Below, piece by piece: positions 1-31,965 of a stretch of DNA of 64,000 nucleotides. A program made the position numbers and the translations under genes. The DNA is from Micromonospora sp. NBC_01740 (lineage in GTDB: Bacteria; Actinomycetota; Actinomycetes; Mycobacteriales; Micromonosporaceae), in contig NZ_CP109150.1 in assembly GCF_035920365.1 (NCBI RefSeq), forward strand, positions 2,852,001 through 2,916,000. Reading direction: 5' to 3'. The notes beneath the pieces were generated by a model, which saw only the letters and a list, made by a program, of their open reading frames with translations, searched no databases and had not been told where the DNA came from. Each line of letters starts with the position of its first letter. Within the stretch, counting starts at the first letter, position 1.

Positions 1-119
1 TCGCCGCCGCCGAGCCGGACGCCGCACCCAGCGGATCCATCGACGACATGGACGCCGACGCACTGATCAGCATGGCGCTCGCCGACCTCGGTGAAGCGAC
101 GACGGAAGCGGGGAGCTGA
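1..119 (+). CDS. C-terminal end of an upstream modular type I PKS (partial)
   Basis: Only the last 38 residues are in the window, read from base 3 to the TGA at 117-119. The tail contains [14 protein letters not shown], a typical acidic C-terminal docking helix of actinobacterial modular PKSs (family knowledge), followed by a short unstructured end. Its expected partner is the coiled-coil N terminus of the next protein, which starts 4 bases after this stop. The polyketide cluster therefore extends to the left of the window, and the loading module and early extension modules are not visible here. Confidence 0.85.
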   Translation, partial: AAAEPDAAPSGSIDDMDADALISMALADLGEATTEAGS

Positions 120-123
120 CCAC

Positions 124-10488
<10,365 letters not shown>

Positions 10489-10510
10489 CAGTGCGAGGAG
10501 GGCGACCGTA

Positions 10511-13500
10511 GTGGCCAACGAGGACAAGCTCCGGGACTACCTGAAGCGGGTCACGGTCGACCTGCAGAAGACCCGGCAGCGCCTGCACGAGGTGGAGGCG
10601 TCCGCGCACGAGCCGGTCGCGATCGTCGGCATGGCCTGCCGCTACCCCGGCGGCGTGACGAGCCCCGAGGACCTGTGGCGGCTGGTGGAGTCCGGAACCG
10701 ACGCCACCGGCGCGTTCCCGACCGACCGCGGCTGGGACCTGGAGTCGCTGTACGACCCCCAGTCGCAGCGGGAGGGCACCTCCTACACCTCGCGCGGCGG
10801 TTTCCTGTACGACGCGGCGGACTTCGACCCCACGTTCTTCGGCATCAGCCCCCGCGAGGCGGTCGGCCTGGACCCCCAGCAGCGGCTGCTGCTGGAGGTC
10901 GCGTGGGAGACCCTGGAACGCGCCGGCATCGACCCCACCTCGCTCGCCGGCAGCCCGACCGGCGTGTTCACCGGCCTGATGTACCACGACTACGCGGGCA
11001 GCAACAGCTCCGGCAGCGTGGTCTCCGGCCGGGTCGCCTACACGCTGGGGCTGGAGGGGCCGGCGGTCACCGTCGACACTGCCTGTTCGTCGTCGCTCGT
11101 CGCGCTGCACCTGGCGATCCAGGCGCTGCGCCGGGGCGACTGCACGCTCGCGCTCGTCGGCGGCGTCTCGGTCATGGCGACGCCGCTGACGTTCGTCGAG
11201 TTCTCCCGCCAGCGTGGCCTGTCGCCGGACGGGCGGTGCCGCTCGTACTCGGCGGACGCCGACGGCACCGGGTTCGCCGAGGGCGCCGGCGTGCTGCTGG
11301 TCGAGCGGCTGTCGGACGCGATCGAGCACGGCCACCGCGTCCTGGCGGTCGTACGGGGCTCTGCGGTCAACCAGGACGGCGCGTCGAACGGGCTGACCGC
11401 GCCCAACGGGCCGTCGCAGCAGCGGGTCATCGAGGCCGCGCTGGTCGACGCGGGCCTGTCGACGCGCCAGGTCGACGTGGTCGAGGGGCACGGCACCGGC
11501 ACGACCCTGGGCGACCCGATCGAGGCGCAGGCGCTGCTCGCCACGTACGGCCAGGACCGGGAGGACCCGCTCTGGCTCGGCTCGGTGAAGTCGAACATCG
11601 GCCACACCCAGGCCGCGGCCGGGGTCGCCGGGGTCATCAAGATGGTGGAGGCGATCAGGCGCGGCGTCCTGCCCGCGACGCTGCACGCCGAGCAGCCGTC
11701 GGACCAGGTCGACTGGACGGCCGGCAACGTACGGCTGCTGACCGCCGCCACCGAGTGGCCGCAGACCGGGCAGCCGCGCCGGGCCGCGGTCTCGTCGTTC
11801 GGGTTCAGCGGCACCAACGCCCACGTGATCGTGGAGCAGGCGCCGGACGCCGCCGCCGTGCCCGAGCCGGCCGCCGCGCCGGTGACGTCGCTGCTGCTCA
11901 CCGCCCGCGACACCAACGCGCTGCGGGACCAGGCGCGGCGGCTCGCCGCCGTGGTGTCGCAGGTGGAACCGGCCGAGCTGGGTTACGCCCTGGCCACCAC
12001 CCGGTCCCGCTTCGCGCACCGGGCCGCGGTGCTCGGCGGCACCGCCGAGGAACTGGCCGCCGGCCTGGGCGCCCTGGCCCGCGACGAGCAGGCCACCAAC
12101 CTGGTCCGCGGCCGGGTGGCCGACGGCGGGGTCGCGATGCTCTTCTCCGGGCAGGGCGCGCAGCGGCTGGGCATGGGCCGCGGGCTGTACGCGGTGTACC
12201 CGGAGTTCGCGGCGGCGTTCGACGAGGTGTGCGCCGCCCTGGACCCGCACCTGGACCGGCCGCTGCGCGACGTCCTCGACACCGAGGACCTGCACCTGAC
12301 CGGCTGGACCCAGCCCGCCCTGTTCGCCGTCGAGGTGGCTCTCTACCGGCTCGTCCGGTCGTGGGGCGTCACCCCCTCGGTCCTGGCCGGGCACTCGATC
12401 GGCGAGCTGGCCGCCGCGCACGTCGCGGGGGTGTTCACGCTCGCCGACGCGGCCCGCCTGGTCGCCGCCCGGGGCCGGCTGATGCAGGCGCTGCCGGCGG
12501 GCGGGGCGATGCTCGCCGTACAGGCCACCGAGGACGAGGTCGCGCCGCTGCTCGGCGCGGACGCCGACATCGCCGCCGTCAACGGCCCGGACTCGGTGGT
12601 CGTCTCCGGCACCGAGGAGGCGGTGGCGGCGGTGGCCGCGCGGTTCGCCGACCGCCGCACCCGGCGGCTGACCGTGTCGCACGCCTTCCACTCGCCGCTG
12701 ATGGACCCGATGCTCGCGCAGTTCCGGGCGGTGGCCGAGACGATCTCGTACGCGCCGCCGACGATCCCGCTGGTCTCGACGGTCACCGGCGCGCCCGCGG
12801 GCGACGAGCTGGCGACGCCCGACTACTGGGTCGGGCAGGTCCGCACGACCGTACGCTTCGCGGACGCGGTACGCGCCGCCGCCGCGACCGGCGCCACGAC
12901 GTTCCTCGAACTGGGCCCGGACTCGGTGCTCGCCACCATGGCGGCGGACTGCCTGGACGGCGACGTGCTGGCCGCGCCGGTGCTGCGCCGGGACCGCGAC
13001 GAGCCGAGTGCCCTGGTGGAGGCGCTGGCGCGGCTGGAGACCCGGGGCGTCGCGCTGGACCCGGAGGCGTTCTACCGCCGGTCCGGACGGTCCTGGGTGG
13101 ACCTGCCGACGTACCCCTTCCAGCACGAGCGTTTCTGGCAGGACAGCGTGGACCCGGCCGGCTCCGGCCAGGCCGGCGACGACGACGGCCTGTGGGCGGC
13201 GGTGGACAGCGGTGACCTCGACACGGTGGTCACCACTCTCGACGTGGACCCGCAGGCGCCCCTGGCGTCGGTCCTGCCCGCGCTCTCCGCGTGGCGCAGG
13301 GGACGGCAGGAGCGCTCCGCGCTGGACCGCTGGCGCTACGAGGCCTGCTGGGAGCGCCGCCCCGGCGGCACCCCGGCGGCGCTGACCGGCACCTGGCTGC
13401 TGGTGGTCGCCGACCCGGCGGCGCCGGGCGACGCGGGCGCAGCGGTGGCCGACGCGCTCACCGCGCACGGCGCCACGGTCGTCACCACCGGCCCGGCGGA

Positions 13501-16500
13501 CCTGGCCGGCCACCTCGACGCGGAACCGGCCGGCGTGGTCTCCCTCCTCGCGCTCGACGAGGCGTTCCTGCCCGGCCACCCCGGCGTCCCGGCGGGCGCC
13601 GCCGCCACCCTCGACCTGATCCGCGCGCTCGCCGGGCGGGGCACCAGGCTGTGGTGCCTCACCCGGGGGGCCGTCGCCACCTCCCCGGCCGACCCGGTGA
13701 CCGGCGTGGCCCAGTCGCAGGTGTGGGGCCTCGGCCGGGTCGCCGCGCTGGAGCTGCCCGACACCTGGGGCGGCCTGGTCGACCTGCCCGCCGAGCTGGA
13801 CGGGCGCGCCGCCGCCGCGCTGGCCAACGTGCTCGCCGGCATCGGGGAGGACCAGGTCGCGGTGCGCCCGGACGGGGTGTTCGTCCGCCGGCTGCACCGC
13901 GCGCCGGCGACCGGCGCCCCGCGCTGGCGCGGCACGTCCGGCACCGTGCTGATCACCGGCGGCACCGGCACCCTCGGCATCGAGGCCGCCCGCCTGTACG
14001 CGCGCCACGGCGCCGAGCGGCTCGTGCTGCTGAGCCGGCGCGGCACCGCCCCCGCCGAGGCGCTCGACGAGCTGCGCGGACTGGGCGCGCAGGTCGACGT
14101 CGTCGCCTGCGACGTGGCCGACCGGGCTGCCCTGGCGGCGGTCGTCGACGGCTACCCCGACGTGCGTGCCGTCGTGCACGTGGCGGGGCTGGCCCAGCTC
14201 ACCGGCATCGTCGACATGAACCTCGCCGAGTACGCCGACGTCGTCTCCGCCAAGGTCGCCGGCGCCACCCACCTCGACGCGATCTTCGCGGATCGCGACC
14301 TAGACGAGTTCGTGCTCTTCTCCTCCGTGGCCGGGGTCTGGGGCAGCGGCGGCCAGGCCGCCTACGCCGCCGGCAACGCGCACCTGTGCGCCCTCGCCGA
14401 GGCACGGCGCGCCCGGGGGCAGGTCGCCACCGCCCTCGCCTGGGGACCGTGGGCCGAGAGCACGCTGGTGGACGACGAGATCTCGGCCTCGCTGCGCAAG
14501 CGGGGCCTGGCGCCGATGGCGCCGGAGCGGGCCGTCGCGGCCATGCGTACGGCCCTGGCGGCCGGGGACACGGACGTCGTGCTCGCCGACGTGGACTGGG
14601 CCACCTTCGTGCCGTCGTTCACCGCGCTGCGGCCGAGCCGGCTCTTCGACACCATCCCCGAGGCCGTCGCCGACGAGGAGCCGGCCGAGACCTCCACCTC
14701 GTCGGACTTCGCCCGCCGGCTCGCCGACCTGCCCGAGGCGGACCGCCTCGACCACGTCGTCGGGCTGGTCCGCACCCAGGTCGCGCTCACGCTCGGCTAC
14801 GCGGGCCCGGAGGCGGTCGAGCCGGCCTCCGCGTTCAAGGAACTGGGCTTCGACTCGGTCACCGCCGTGGAGTTCCGCAACCGGATGGTCGAGGCCACCG
14901 GCGTACGGCTCTCCGCGGCCGTCGCCTTCGACTACCCGACCCCGGTCGCGCTGGCCGAGCACCTGCTGGAGACCGGTCGCACCGAGGTGGTCGTCGGCAC
15001 CGTCGCCGCCGACGAGCCGATCGCCATCGTCGGCATGAGCTGCCGCTTCCCCGGGGGCGTCAGCTCGCCCGAGGAGCTGTGGGCGATGCTGCGCGAGGGG
15101 CGCGACGGCATCGGCCCGTTCCCCACCGACCGCGGCTGGGACCTCGACGGCCTGTTCCACCCCGACCCGGAGCACTCCGGGACCAGCTACGTCCGCGAGG
15201 GCGGCTTCCTCGCCGACCTGCCGGGCTTCGACGCGGCCTTCTTCGGCATCAGCCCCCGCGAGGCGGAGGCCATGGACCCGCAGCAGCGGCTGGTGCTGGA
15301 GGCGTCCTGGGCGGCCTTCGAGGACGCAGGCATCGACCCGACCGGGCTGCGGGGCACGGCGACCGGCGTGTACGTCGGCGCCAACAACGTCGACTACGCC
15401 CGGATCACCGGGGCGGCCGGGGCGAGCGCGGAAGGCTTCATGGCCACCGGCAACGCCGCGAGCATCCTCTCCGGTCGGCTCTCGTACGTGCTGGGGCTGG
15501 AGGGCCCGGCCGTGACCGTGGACACCGCCTGCTCGTCGTCGCTGGTGGCGATGCACCTGGCGGTGCGGGCGCTGCGCTCGGGCGAGTGCGCGATGGCGGT
15601 CGCGGGCGGCGTCACCGCCATGTCGACGCCGGGCGCGTTCCTGGAGTTCAGCCGGATGCGCGGGCTCGCCCCGGACGGGCGCTGCAAGGCGTTCGCGGCC
15701 GGCGCGGACGGCACCAACTGGGGCGAGGGCATCGGCGTGGTCGTCCTGGAGCGGCTCTCCGACGCGCTCGCCGCCGGCCACGAGGTCCTCGCCGTGGTAC
15801 GCGGGACCGCGGTCAACCAGGACGGCGCGTCCAACGGGCTGACCGCCCCCAACGGCCCCTCGCAGCAGCGGGTCATCCGGCAGGCGCTGGCCGACGCGGG
15901 GCTCTCCACCGCCGACGTGGACGTCGTCGAGGCGCACGGCACCGGCACCACGCTGGGCGACCCCATCGAGGTCGACGCGCTCTTCGCCACGTACGGCCGG
16001 GACCGCGCCGCCGAGCGCCCGCTCTGGCTGGGCTCGGTGAAGTCGAACATCGGGCACACCCAGGCCGCCGCCGGCGTCGCCGGGGTGATCAAGATGGTGC
16101 TCGCGCTGCGGCACGGCGAACTGCCCCGGACCCTGCACGTCGCCGAGCCGACGGCGCACGTCGACTGGTCGGGCGGGGTGCGGCTGCTCGCCGAACCGCA
16201 GCCGTGGGGCCGCAACGGCCAACCGCGTCGCGGCGGCGTCTCGTCGTTCGGGTTCAGCGGCACCAACGCCCACCTCGTCATCGAGGAGGCACCGGAGGCG
16301 CCCGAGGCCGAGCGGACGCCCGACGACGGGCCGGTCGCGCTCGTGCTCTCCGCCCGCTCCGACGGGGCGCTGCGCCGGCAGGCCGCCGACCTCGAGCCGC
16401 TCCTGGCCGAGGTGGCGCCCCGCGACCTGGCGTACTCGCTGTCGCTGCGGGCCACCCACCCGCGCCGCGCGGTCGTGGTGGGCGGCGCCGACGAGTTGCG

Positions 16501-19500
16501 CGCCGGCCTCGCCGCGCTCGCCGCGGGGGAGCCCGCGCCGAACCTGGCCACCGGGGTCGCCGCCGGCACGCCGGGGAAGGTGGCGTTCTCCTTCCCCGGG
16601 CAGGGCTCGCAGTGGATCGGCATGGCCGTGGAGCTGCTCGACACCGCCCCGGTCTTCGCCGCCCGGATGGCCGAGTGCGAGGCCGCGCTGGCGCCGCACG
16701 TCGACTGGTCCCTGGAGGCCGTCCTGCGGCAGGGGGAGGAGTTGGACCGGGTGGACGTCGTCCAGCCCGTCCTGTTCGCCGTCATGGTGTCGCTGGCCGA
16801 GCTGTGGCGCTCCCACGGGGTCGAGCCCGCCGCCGTGGTGGGGCACTCCCAGGGCGAGATCGCCGCCGCCTGCGTGGCGGGCGCGCTCTCCGTGGCGGAC
16901 GCGGCCAGGGTCGTCGCCCTGCGCAGCCGGGCGCTGCTGCGCCTGTCCGGCAAGGGCGGCATGGTCTCCGTGCCGCTGCCGGTGGCCGAGGTGCGCGACC
17001 GGCTGGAGCGCTTCGACGGCCGGGTGACCGTGGCGACCGTCAACGGGCCGCGCTCGACGGTGGCGGCCGGCGAGCTGGACGCCCTCGACGAGCTGCTGGC
17101 CGAGTGCCAGCGCGACGGCGTGCGCGCCAAGCGCATCGACGTGGACTACGCGTCGCACTCGGCGTACGTGGAGGAGCTGCACGAGGAGCTGCGCGACGTC
17201 CTGGCCGGGCTGGAGCCCCGCCGGCCCGAGGTGCCGCTCTACTCGACAGTGGACGACCGGTGGCTGGACGACGTCGCGATGGACGCCGGGTACTGGTACC
17301 GCAACCTGCGCCAGACCGTCTGGTACGAGCCCGCCGTCCGGGCCCTGCTCGACGCGGGCGTCACCACGATCGTCGAGGTCAGCCCGCACCCCGTGCTCAC
17401 CATCGGCGTGCAGGACGTCATCGACGACGCGGGGGCCACCGCCACCGTGGTCGGCTCGCTGCGCCGGGACGAGGGGGGACTGGCGCGCTTCCTGCTCTCC
17501 CTCGGCGAGGCGCACGTGCACGGCGTGCACCCCACGTGGGGGGTCGACGGCGCGCGCCGGGTCCGGCTGCCCGGCTACCCGTTCGAGCACGAGCGGTACT
17601 GGCCGGCCGTCGGCACGGCCATCGCCGACGCGGCCGGGCTGGGGCTCGCCGCCACCGAGCACCCGCTGCTCGGCGCGGCGGTCGCGTTGGCCGACACCGA
17701 CGGCCTGCTCTTCACCGGCCGCATCTCGGTGGCCGCGCACCCGTGGCTGGCCGACCACCGGGTCGGCGGGCAGGTGTTCGTGCCCGGGACCGCGCTCGTG
17801 GATCTCGCGGTCCGCGCTGGCGACGAGGTCGACTGCGGCCGGGTCGAGGAGCTGACCCTGACCGCGCCCCTGGTGCTGCCCGAGAAGGGCGGGGTCCAGG
17901 TGCAGCTGCGCGTCGGCGCGCCCGACGAGAACGGGCAGCGGCAGCTGACCGTCCACTCCCGGCCGGACGGGGTCGCCACCGACGCGGCGCCGTGGGTGCG
18001 CAACGGCGTCGGCCTGCTCGCCCCCGGGGAGCCGGCGGGCGGCTTCGACACCGCGTGGCCGCCGGCGGCCGAGCCGGTCCCGTCCGACGAGCTGTACGAC
18101 ACCCTGGCCGCGGCCGGTCTCACGTACGGCCCGACGTTCCAGGGCGTACGCCGGGTGTGGCGGCAGGGCGAGGAGATCTTCGCCGAGGTGGCCCTGCCGG
18201 CGGAGGCCGCCCGGACGGCGGCCGGTTACGGCCTGCACCCGGCGCTGCTCGACGCCGCGCTGCACCCGCTCGCGCTCGTCACCAGCGGCACCGAGGCGCT
18301 GCTGCCGTTCGAGTGGACCGGCGTCTCCGTGCACGCCGTCGGCGCGACGGAGCTGCGCGTCCGGCTGCGTCCGCGCGGCCGGAACACGGTCGCGGTGACC
18401 GTCGCCGACCAGAGCAACACCGTGGTCGCCGAGGTCGAGTCGCTGGTGCTGCGGGAGGCCAGCGCCCCCGCGCAGCCGAGCACGCACCACGACGCCCTGT
18501 TCCGCCTGGAGTGGACCCCGGTCGCCGCGCCGGCGACCGCGCCGGACGCCCGCTGGGCGGCCCTCGGCGGGTGCACCCTGCCGCAGGACGCCGGCCTCGT
18601 CACCGACGCCTACCCGGACCTGGCGACCCTGCGGGCCCGGATGGCCGACGGCGCGCCGACGCCCGCCCTGGTCGTGCTGCCCTGCGCGGCCGGCGCGGCC
18701 GACGACCCCGCCGGGGCGGCCCACCGGGTCGTCCACGACACCCTCGCGGTGCTGCGCGAGTGGCTCGCGGACGAGCGGTTCGCCGACGCCCGGCTGGTCG
18801 TCGTCACCCGGGACGCGGTGAGCGTGCAGGAGGCGGCCCCCGACCTGCCCAGCTCGCCGGTGTGGGGCCTGCTCCGGTCGGCCCAGAGCGAGCACCCGGA
18901 CCGCTTCGTCCTGCTCGACGTCGACGACCGCGAGCCGCACCGGGCGCTCGCGGCGGCGGTCGCGGCCGACGAGCCGCAGCTCGCCCTCCGCGACGGCGTC
19001 CTGCTGGCCCCGCGGCTCGCCCGCGCGGCGAGCAGCCCCGCGCTGGCGGCGCCGCCGGTCGAGCGCTGGCGGCTGGACGTCACCGAACGCGGCACGCTGG
19101 ACAACCTGGCGCTGCTGCCCGAGGCGGAGGAACCGCGCCCGCTGGGGCCGGGTCAGGTGCGCATCGCGATGCGGGCCGCCGGCCTGAACTTCCGGGACGT
19201 GCTGATCGCCCTTGACATGTACCCCGGCGGCGGCGTGATGGGCGGCGAGGGTGCCGGCGTGGTCGTCGAGACCGCGCCGGACGTGACCGCCGTCGCGGTC
19301 GGCGACCGCGTCATGGGCCTGTTCTACGGCGCCTTCGGCACCGAGGTGGTCACCGACGCGCGGATGGTCGTGCCGGTGCCGTCGGGCTGGTCGTTCGCCA
19401 CGGCGGCGTCGACGCCGATCGCGTTCTGCACCGCCTACTACGCGCTTGTCGACCTCGCCCAGCTCAAGCCGGGGGAGCGGGTGCTGGTGCACGCCGCGGC

Positions 19501-21361
19501 AGGTGGCGTCGGCATGGCGGCGGTCCGCCTCGCCCGGCACCTCGGCGCGGAGGTGTACGGCACCGCCAGCACCGGCAAGTGGGACGCGCTGCGCGCGATG
19601 GGGCTGCCGGACACGCACATCGGCAACTCCCGCACCCTGGAGTTCGAGGAGCGCTTCGGCGCGGCCGGCATCGACGTGGTGATCGACTCGCTGGCGAAGG
19701 AGTTCGTCGACGCCTCGCTGCGCCTGCTCGGCGCGGGCGGCCGGTTCGTCGAGATGGGCAAGACCGACGTGCGGGACCCGGACCGGGTCGCCGCCGACCA
19801 CCCGGGCGTCGCCTACCAGGCGTTCGACCTGCTCGCCATCGACCCGGACCGGGTCGGCGCGATCCTGCGCGACGTGGTCGCCCTGTTCGGGACGGGCGAC
19901 CTCACGCCGCTGCCGGTGCGGCCGTACGACATCCGTCGCGCCCCGGAGGCGTTCCGGTTCATGTCCAAGGCCCGGCACGTCGGCAAGCTCGTGCTCACCG
20001 CGCCGCCCCGGCGGGACCCCGACGGCACGGTGCTCGTCACGGGCGGCACCGGCACCCTCGGCGGTCTGCTGGCACGGCACCTGGTGACCCGGCGCGGGGT
20101 GCGGCACCTCCTGCTGACCAGCCGTCGTGGCCCGGACGCCCCCGGGGCCGCCGAGCTGGTGGCCGAGCTGACCTCGTACGGCGCGGAGGTCACCGTCGCG
20201 GCGTGCGACGCGGCGGACCGCGCGGCGCTGGCCGAGACCCTGGCCCGGGTGCCCGCCGCGCACCCGCTGACCGCCGTGGTGCACACGGCGGGCGTCCTCG
20301 ACGACGGCCTGGTCGCCGCGCTGACCCCGGAGCAGGTCGACGCGGTGCTGCGGCCCAAGGTCGACGCGGCGGTCAACCTGCACGAGCTGACCCTGGACGC
20401 CGAGCTGGCCGAGTTCGTCGTGTTCTCCGCGGCGGCCGGCACGATGGGCGGCCCCGGGCAGGGCAACTACGCGGCGGCGAACACCTTCCTGGACGCGCTC
20501 GTGGCGGGGCGCCGGGCGGCCGGGCTGCCCGCCCGTTCGCTGGCCTGGGGCCTGTGGAGCGAGGCGAGCGGGATGACCGCGCACCTCGACGCCAACGACC
20601 GCGCCCGGATGGCCCGCGTCGGCCTGCTGGAGCTGTCGGTGGAGCAGGGCATGGCGCTGTACGACGCGGCGGAGCTGGTCGACGAGCCGCTGCTGGTGCC
20701 GATGCCGATGGATCCGGCGGCGCTGCGCGAGCTGGGCCGGGCGGGCCTGCTGCCCGCGCTGCTGCGTGGCCTGGTGCGGGGCCCGTCCCGACGGTCGGTG
20801 GAACAGGCGACGCAGTCGCCCGGCGCCCTGCGCGACCACCTGGCGAGCCAGAGCGGCCCGCAGCGACGGCACACCGCGCTGGAGTTCGTCAAGGCACAGG
20901 CCGCCGCCGTGCTCGGGCACGCCGGCGCGAGCGCGGTGGACCCCGACCGGCCGTTCACCGAGCTGGGCTTCGACTCGCTCACCGCGGTCGAGTTCCGCAA
21001 CCGGCTGAAGGCGGCCACCGGCCTGAAGCTCTCCGCCACCATGGTGTTCGACCACCCGACCGCCGCGGCGCTCACCGACCACCTGCTGGCCGGGCTGGCC
21101 CCGGCCGAGGTGGACCCGGCCGCGGGGCTGTTGGCCGAGCTGGACCGGCTGGAACGCTCGTTCGCCCAGGCCGGTGCGGCGGGTCTGGAGGACGCGGTCA
21201 AGGCACGGATTACCGATCGGTTGCACGCCGTGATGTCGAATTGGCGTGGCAGGTCCGACGTGGACGCCGAACCCGACGGACCGGACGTGGGCCTGGTGCT
21301 GAAGACCGCCTCCGCCGACGAGCTGTTGCGGTTCATCGACGACGAACTCGGCGCCGCCTGA
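10511..21361 (+). CDS. Type I modular polyketide synthase, two modules (KS-AT-KR-ACP and KS-AT-DH-ER-KR-ACP)
   Basis: A 3616-residue megasynthase starting at GTG 10511, after an AGGAGGG ribosome site. It opens with a docking coiled coil ([14 protein letters not shown]). Module 1: KS (Cys192); AT with GHSIG (Ser629) and HAFH (from 724), malonyl type; no DH; KR (near 1150) lacking LDD but with the VWGSGGQ tryptophan of A-type KRs and Gln at the A1/A2 position, which predicts an A1-type L-hydroxyl; ACP (Ser1449). Module 2: KS (Cys1674); AT with GHSQG (Ser2113) and YASH (2213), methylmalonyl type; intact DH motif (His2416, HRVGG); ER with Tyr2904 and the HAAAGGVG cofactor loop (2994); KR (near 3178) with LDD and Tyr3320 but Ala3307 where the catalytic Ser is expected; ACP (Ser3489). 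The C-terminal docking tail ends [12 protein letters not shown]. Predicted output is a hydroxyl, then a reduced alpha-methyl unit if the KR works. Confidence 0.96.
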   Translation: MANEDKLRDYLKRVTVDLQKTRQRLHEVEASAHEPVAIVGMACRYPGGVTSPEDLWRLVESGTDATGAFPTDRGWDLESLYDPQSQREGTSYTSRGGFLYDAADFDPTFFGISPREAVGLDPQQRLLLEVAWETLERAGIDPTSLAGSPTGVFTGLMYHDYAGSNSSGSVVSGRVAYTLGLEGPAVTVDTACSSSLVALHLAIQALRRGDCTLALVGGVSVMATPLTFVEFSRQRGLSPDGRCRSYSADADGTGFAEGAGVLLVERLSDAIEHGHRVLAVVRGSAVNQDGASNGLTAPNGPSQQRVIEAALVDAGLSTRQVDVVEGHGTGTTLGDPIEAQALLATYGQDREDPLWLGSVKSNIGHTQAAAGVAGVIKMVEAIRRGVLPATLHAEQPSDQVDWTAGNVRLLTAATEWPQTGQPRRAAVSSFGFSGTNAHVIVEQAPDAAAVPEPAAAPVTSLLLTARDTNALRDQARRLAAVVSQVEPAELGYALATTRSRFAHRAAVLGGTAEELAAGLGALARDEQATNLVRGRVADGGVAMLFSGQGAQRLGMGRGLYAVYPEFAAAFDEVCAALDPHLDRPLRDVLDTEDLHLTGWTQPALFAVEVALYRLVRSWGVTPSVLAGHSIGELAAAHVAGVFTLADAARLVAARGRLMQALPAGGAMLAVQATEDEVAPLLGADADIAAVNGPDSVVVSGTEEAVAAVAARFADRRTRRLTVSHAFHSPLMDPMLAQFRAVAETISYAPPTIPLVSTVTGAPAGDELATPDYWVGQVRTTVRFADAVRAAAATGATTFLELGPDSVLATMAADCLDGDVLAAPVLRRDRDEPSALVEALARLETRGVALDPEAFYRRSGRSWVDLPTYPFQHERFWQDSVDPAGSGQAGDDDGLWAAVDSGDLDTVVTTLDVDPQAPLASVLPALSAWRRGRQERSALDRWRYEACWERRPGGTPAALTGTWLLVVADPAAPGDAGAAVADALTAHGATVVTTGPADLAGHLDAEPAGVVSLLALDEAFLPGHPGVPAGAAATLDLIRALAGRGTRLWCLTRGAVATSPADPVTGVAQSQVWGLGRVAALELPDTWGGLVDLPAELDGRAAAALANVLAGIGEDQVAVRPDGVFVRRLHRAPATGAPRWRGTSGTVLITGGTGTLGIEAARLYARHGAERLVLLSRRGTAPAEALDELRGLGAQVDVVACDVADRAALAAVVDGYPDVRAVVHVAGLAQLTGIVDMNLAEYADVVSAKVAGATHLDAIFADRDLDEFVLFSSVAGVWGSGGQAAYAAGNAHLCALAEARRARGQVATALAWGPWAESTLVDDEISASLRKRGLAPMAPERAVAAMRTALAAGDTDVVLADVDWATFVPSFTALRPSRLFDTIPEAVADEEPAETSTSSDFARRLADLPEADRLDHVVGLVRTQVALTLGYAGPEAVEPASAFKELGFDSVTAVEFRNRMVEATGVRLSAAVAFDYPTPVALAEHLLETGRTEVVVGTVAADEPIAIVGMSCRFPGGVSSPEELWAMLREGRDGIGPFPTDRGWDLDGLFHPDPEHSGTSYVREGGFLADLPGFDAAFFGISPREAEAMDPQQRLVLEASWAAFEDAGIDPTGLRGTATGVYVGANNVDYARITGAAGASAEGFMATGNAASILSGRLSYVLGLEGPAVTVDTACSSSLVAMHLAVRALRSGECAMAVAGGVTAMSTPGAFLEFSRMRGLAPDGRCKAFAAGADGTNWGEGIGVVVLERLSDALAAGHEVLAVVRGTAVNQDGASNGLTAPNGPSQQRVIRQALADAGLSTADVDVVEAHGTGTTLGDPIEVDALFATYGRDRAAERPLWLGSVKSNIGHTQAAAGVAGVIKMVLALRHGELPRTLHVAEPTAHVDWSGGVRLLAEPQPWGRNGQPRRGGVSSFGFSGTNAHLVIEEAPEAPEAERTPDDGPVALVLSARSDGALRRQAADLEPLLAEVAPRDLAYSLSLRATHPRRAVVVGGADELRAGLAALAAGEPAPNLATGVAAGTPGKVAFSFPGQGSQWIGMAVELLDTAPVFAARMAECEAALAPHVDWSLEAVLRQGEELDRVDVVQPVLFAVMVSLAELWRSHGVEPAAVVGHSQGEIAAACVAGALSVADAARVVALRSRALLRLSGKGGMVSVPLPVAEVRDRLERFDGRVTVATVNGPRSTVAAGELDALDELLAECQRDGVRAKRIDVDYASHSAYVEELHEELRDVLAGLEPRRPEVPLYSTVDDRWLDDVAMDAGYWYRNLRQTVWYEPAVRALLDAGVTTIVEVSPHPVLTIGVQDVIDDAGATATVVGSLRRDEGGLARFLLSLGEAHVHGVHPTWGVDGARRVRLPGYPFEHERYWPAVGTAIADAAGLGLAATEHPLLGAAVALADTDGLLFTGRISVAAHPWLADHRVGGQVFVPGTALVDLAVRAGDEVDCGRVEELTLTAPLVLPEKGGVQVQLRVGAPDENGQRQLTVHSRPDGVATDAAPWVRNGVGLLAPGEPAGGFDTAWPPAAEPVPSDELYDTLAAAGLTYGPTFQGVRRVWRQGEEIFAEVALPAEAARTAAGYGLHPALLDAALHPLALVTSGTEALLPFEWTGVSVHAVGATELRVRLRPRGRNTVAVTVADQSNTVVAEVESLVLREASAPAQPSTHHDALFRLEWTPVAAPATAPDARWAALGGCTLPQDAGLVTDAYPDLATLRARMADGAPTPALVVLPCAAGAADDPAGAAHRVVHDTLAVLREWLADERFADARLVVVTRDAVSVQEAAPDLPSSPVWGLLRSAQSEHPDRFVLLDVDDREPHRALAAAVAADEPQLALRDGVLLAPRLARAASSPALAAPPVERWRLDVTERGTLDNLALLPEAEEPRPLGPGQVRIAMRAAGLNFRDVLIALDMYPGGGVMGGEGAGVVVETAPDVTAVAVGDRVMGLFYGAFGTEVVTDARMVVPVPSGWSFATAASTPIAFCTAYYALVDLAQLKPGERVLVHAAAGGVGMAAVRLARHLGAEVYGTASTGKWDALRAMGLPDTHIGNSRTLEFEERFGAAGIDVVIDSLAKEFVDASLRLLGAGGRFVEMGKTDVRDPDRVAADHPGVAYQAFDLLAIDPDRVGAILRDVVALFGTGDLTPLPVRPYDIRRAPEAFRFMSKARHVGKLVLTAPPRRDPDGTVLVTGGTGTLGGLLARHLVTRRGVRHLLLTSRRGPDAPGAAELVAELTSYGAEVTVAACDAADRAALAETLARVPAAHPLTAVVHTAGVLDDGLVAALTPEQVDAVLRPKVDAAVNLHELTLDAELAEFVVFSAAAGTMGGPGQGNYAAANTFLDALVAGRRAAGLPARSLAWGLWSEASGMTAHLDANDRARMARVGLLELSVEQGMALYDAAELVDEPLLVPMPMDPAALRELGRAGLLPALLRGLVRGPSRRSVEQATQSPGALRDHLASQSGPQRRHTALEFVKAQAAAVLGHAGASAVDPDRPFTELGFDSLTAVEFRNRLKAATGLKLSATMVFDHPTAAALTDHLLAGLAPAEVDPAAGLLAELDRLERSFAQAGAAGLEDAVKARITDRLHAVMSNWRGRSDVDAEPDGPDVGLVLKTASADELLRFIDDELGAA

Positions 21362-21388
21362 ACCGGACGCGCTGAGGAGGGCTTACTG

Positions 21389-30640
<9,252 letters not shown>

Positions 30641-30697
30641 CAGACCCCCACGACGAGGAGCGGACCTTCGTCACCCCCCTCACGGAAGGAAGCCCTC

Positions 30698-31894
30698 ATG
30701 AGCAAGTCCGCTCGGATGAGCACGCTGATCAAGCCCCCCAAGGTGGCGTGGAACCCGACGGAACGCCGGCTGCTGCGCGCGGCGGGCATCGCCGACCTGC
30801 GCGACGTGGCCCGCCGGGCGGTGCCCCGCATGGTGTTCGACTACTGCGACGGGGCGGCGGACAGCGAGCGTAGCCTCAGCCGCGCCCGGGAAACGTTCGC
30901 CAACATCGAGTTCCAGCCGTCGGTGCTGCGCGACGTGTCCAACCTGGACACCAGCCGGACGGTGCTCGGCAAGCGGCAGAAGCTGCCGTTCGCCCTGGCG
31001 CCGGTCGGCTTCAACCGGGTGATGCACGCCGAGGGCGAGCCGGCGGTCGCGTCGGTGGCGCAGCAGTTCGGCATCCCGTACTCGGTCTCCACCCTCGCGA
31101 CCACGTCGCTGGCGGACGTCGCCGCCGCCGCGCCCGAGGGCCGGCACTGGTTCCAGCTGTACTTCGCCGAGGACCGGGCGATGGTCAAGGAACTGATCGC
31201 GCTCGCCGAGGAGGCGAAGTTCGACACCATCCTGCTGACGCTGGACACGCCGATCTCCGTGCCGCGCCGCCGCGACATCCGCAACGGCCTGACCATCCCG
31301 CCGTCGATGAGCGTCGGCACCATCGCCGAGGCGTTCCTGCACCCGGGCTGGTGGATGCGGCAGTGGCGGGCCGGCACCCCGTCCCCGCAGGTGCTCAAGG
31401 CCACCGGCGGCTCCGCGTCCGACATGATCAAGCGGGTGTTCAACCCGCGGCTGTCCATCGACGACGTCGAGTGGCTGCGCGGCGCCTGGTCGGGCAAGCT
31501 CGTCGCCAAGGGCGTGCAGAGCGTCGCCGACGCCAGGCGGGTCGCCGACGTCGGGGTCGACGGGGTGTGGCTGTCCACGCACGGCGGACGCAAGCTCGAC
31601 CGGGCCCCGGTGCCCGTCGAGCTGCTGCCCGACGTGGTGGACGAGGTGGGCGACCGGGTCGAGGTGCTCGTCGACACCGGCATCACCTCGGGCGCCGACA
31701 TCGTGGCGGCGATCGCCCTGGGCGCCACCGCCGCCGTGGTCGGCCGGGCCTACCAGTACGGCCTGATGGCCGGCGGCCGGCGCGGCGTCGTACGGGCCAT
31801 GGAGATCCTGAGCCGGGAGATCGAGGTCACCATGAAGCTGCTCGGGGTCTCCTCGGTGGGCGAGCTGAACCGTTCGCACGTCAGGTTCCGCTGA
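30698..31894 (+). CDS. FMN-dependent alpha-hydroxy-acid oxidase/dehydrogenase, LldD1/MftD-like
   Basis: 398 residues. ATG 30698 follows a GGAAGGA site. It belongs to the FMN alpha-hydroxy-acid dehydrogenase family (TIM barrel), which oxidises 2-hydroxy acids to 2-oxo acids. Visible family residues are Tyr49 (FDYCDG), Tyr155 (QLY), Lys271 (VAKG), His295 and Arg298 (THGGR). The 24-residue Lys-to-His spacing matches glycolate oxidase. The usual SNHGGRQ reads STHGGRK. The long N terminus and overall sequence resemble, from memory, mycobacterial LldD1, whose relatives include the mycofactocin enzyme MftD. It starts 57 bases after the last PKS gene on the same strand, so it is probably co-transcribed. 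The role is not shown by sequence: it could oxidise a hydroxy acid building block or tailor the product. No mycofactocin genes are present here. Confidence 0.88.
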   Translation: MSKSARMSTLIKPPKVAWNPTERRLLRAAGIADLRDVARRAVPRMVFDYCDGAADSERSLSRARETFANIEFQPSVLRDVSNLDTSRTVLGKRQKLPFALAPVGFNRVMHAEGEPAVASVAQQFGIPYSVSTLATTSLADVAAAAPEGRHWFQLYFAEDRAMVKELIALAEEAKFDTILLTLDTPISVPRRRDIRNGLTIPPSMSVGTIAEAFLHPGWWMRQWRAGTPSPQVLKATGGSASDMIKRVFNPRLSIDDVEWLRGAWSGKLVAKGVQSVADARRVADVGVDGVWLSTHGGRKLDRAPVPVELLPDVVDEVGDRVEVLVDTGITSGADIVAAIALGATAAVVGRAYQYGLMAGGRRGVVRAMEILSREIEVTMKLLGVSSVGELNRSHVRFR

Positions 31895-31965
31895 TTCCCG
31901 CCGTTTCTCGATTCCCGTCGGAACGGTCGGACTGTCGTATTTCGGGGCGTACGTGGAGGTTATTT

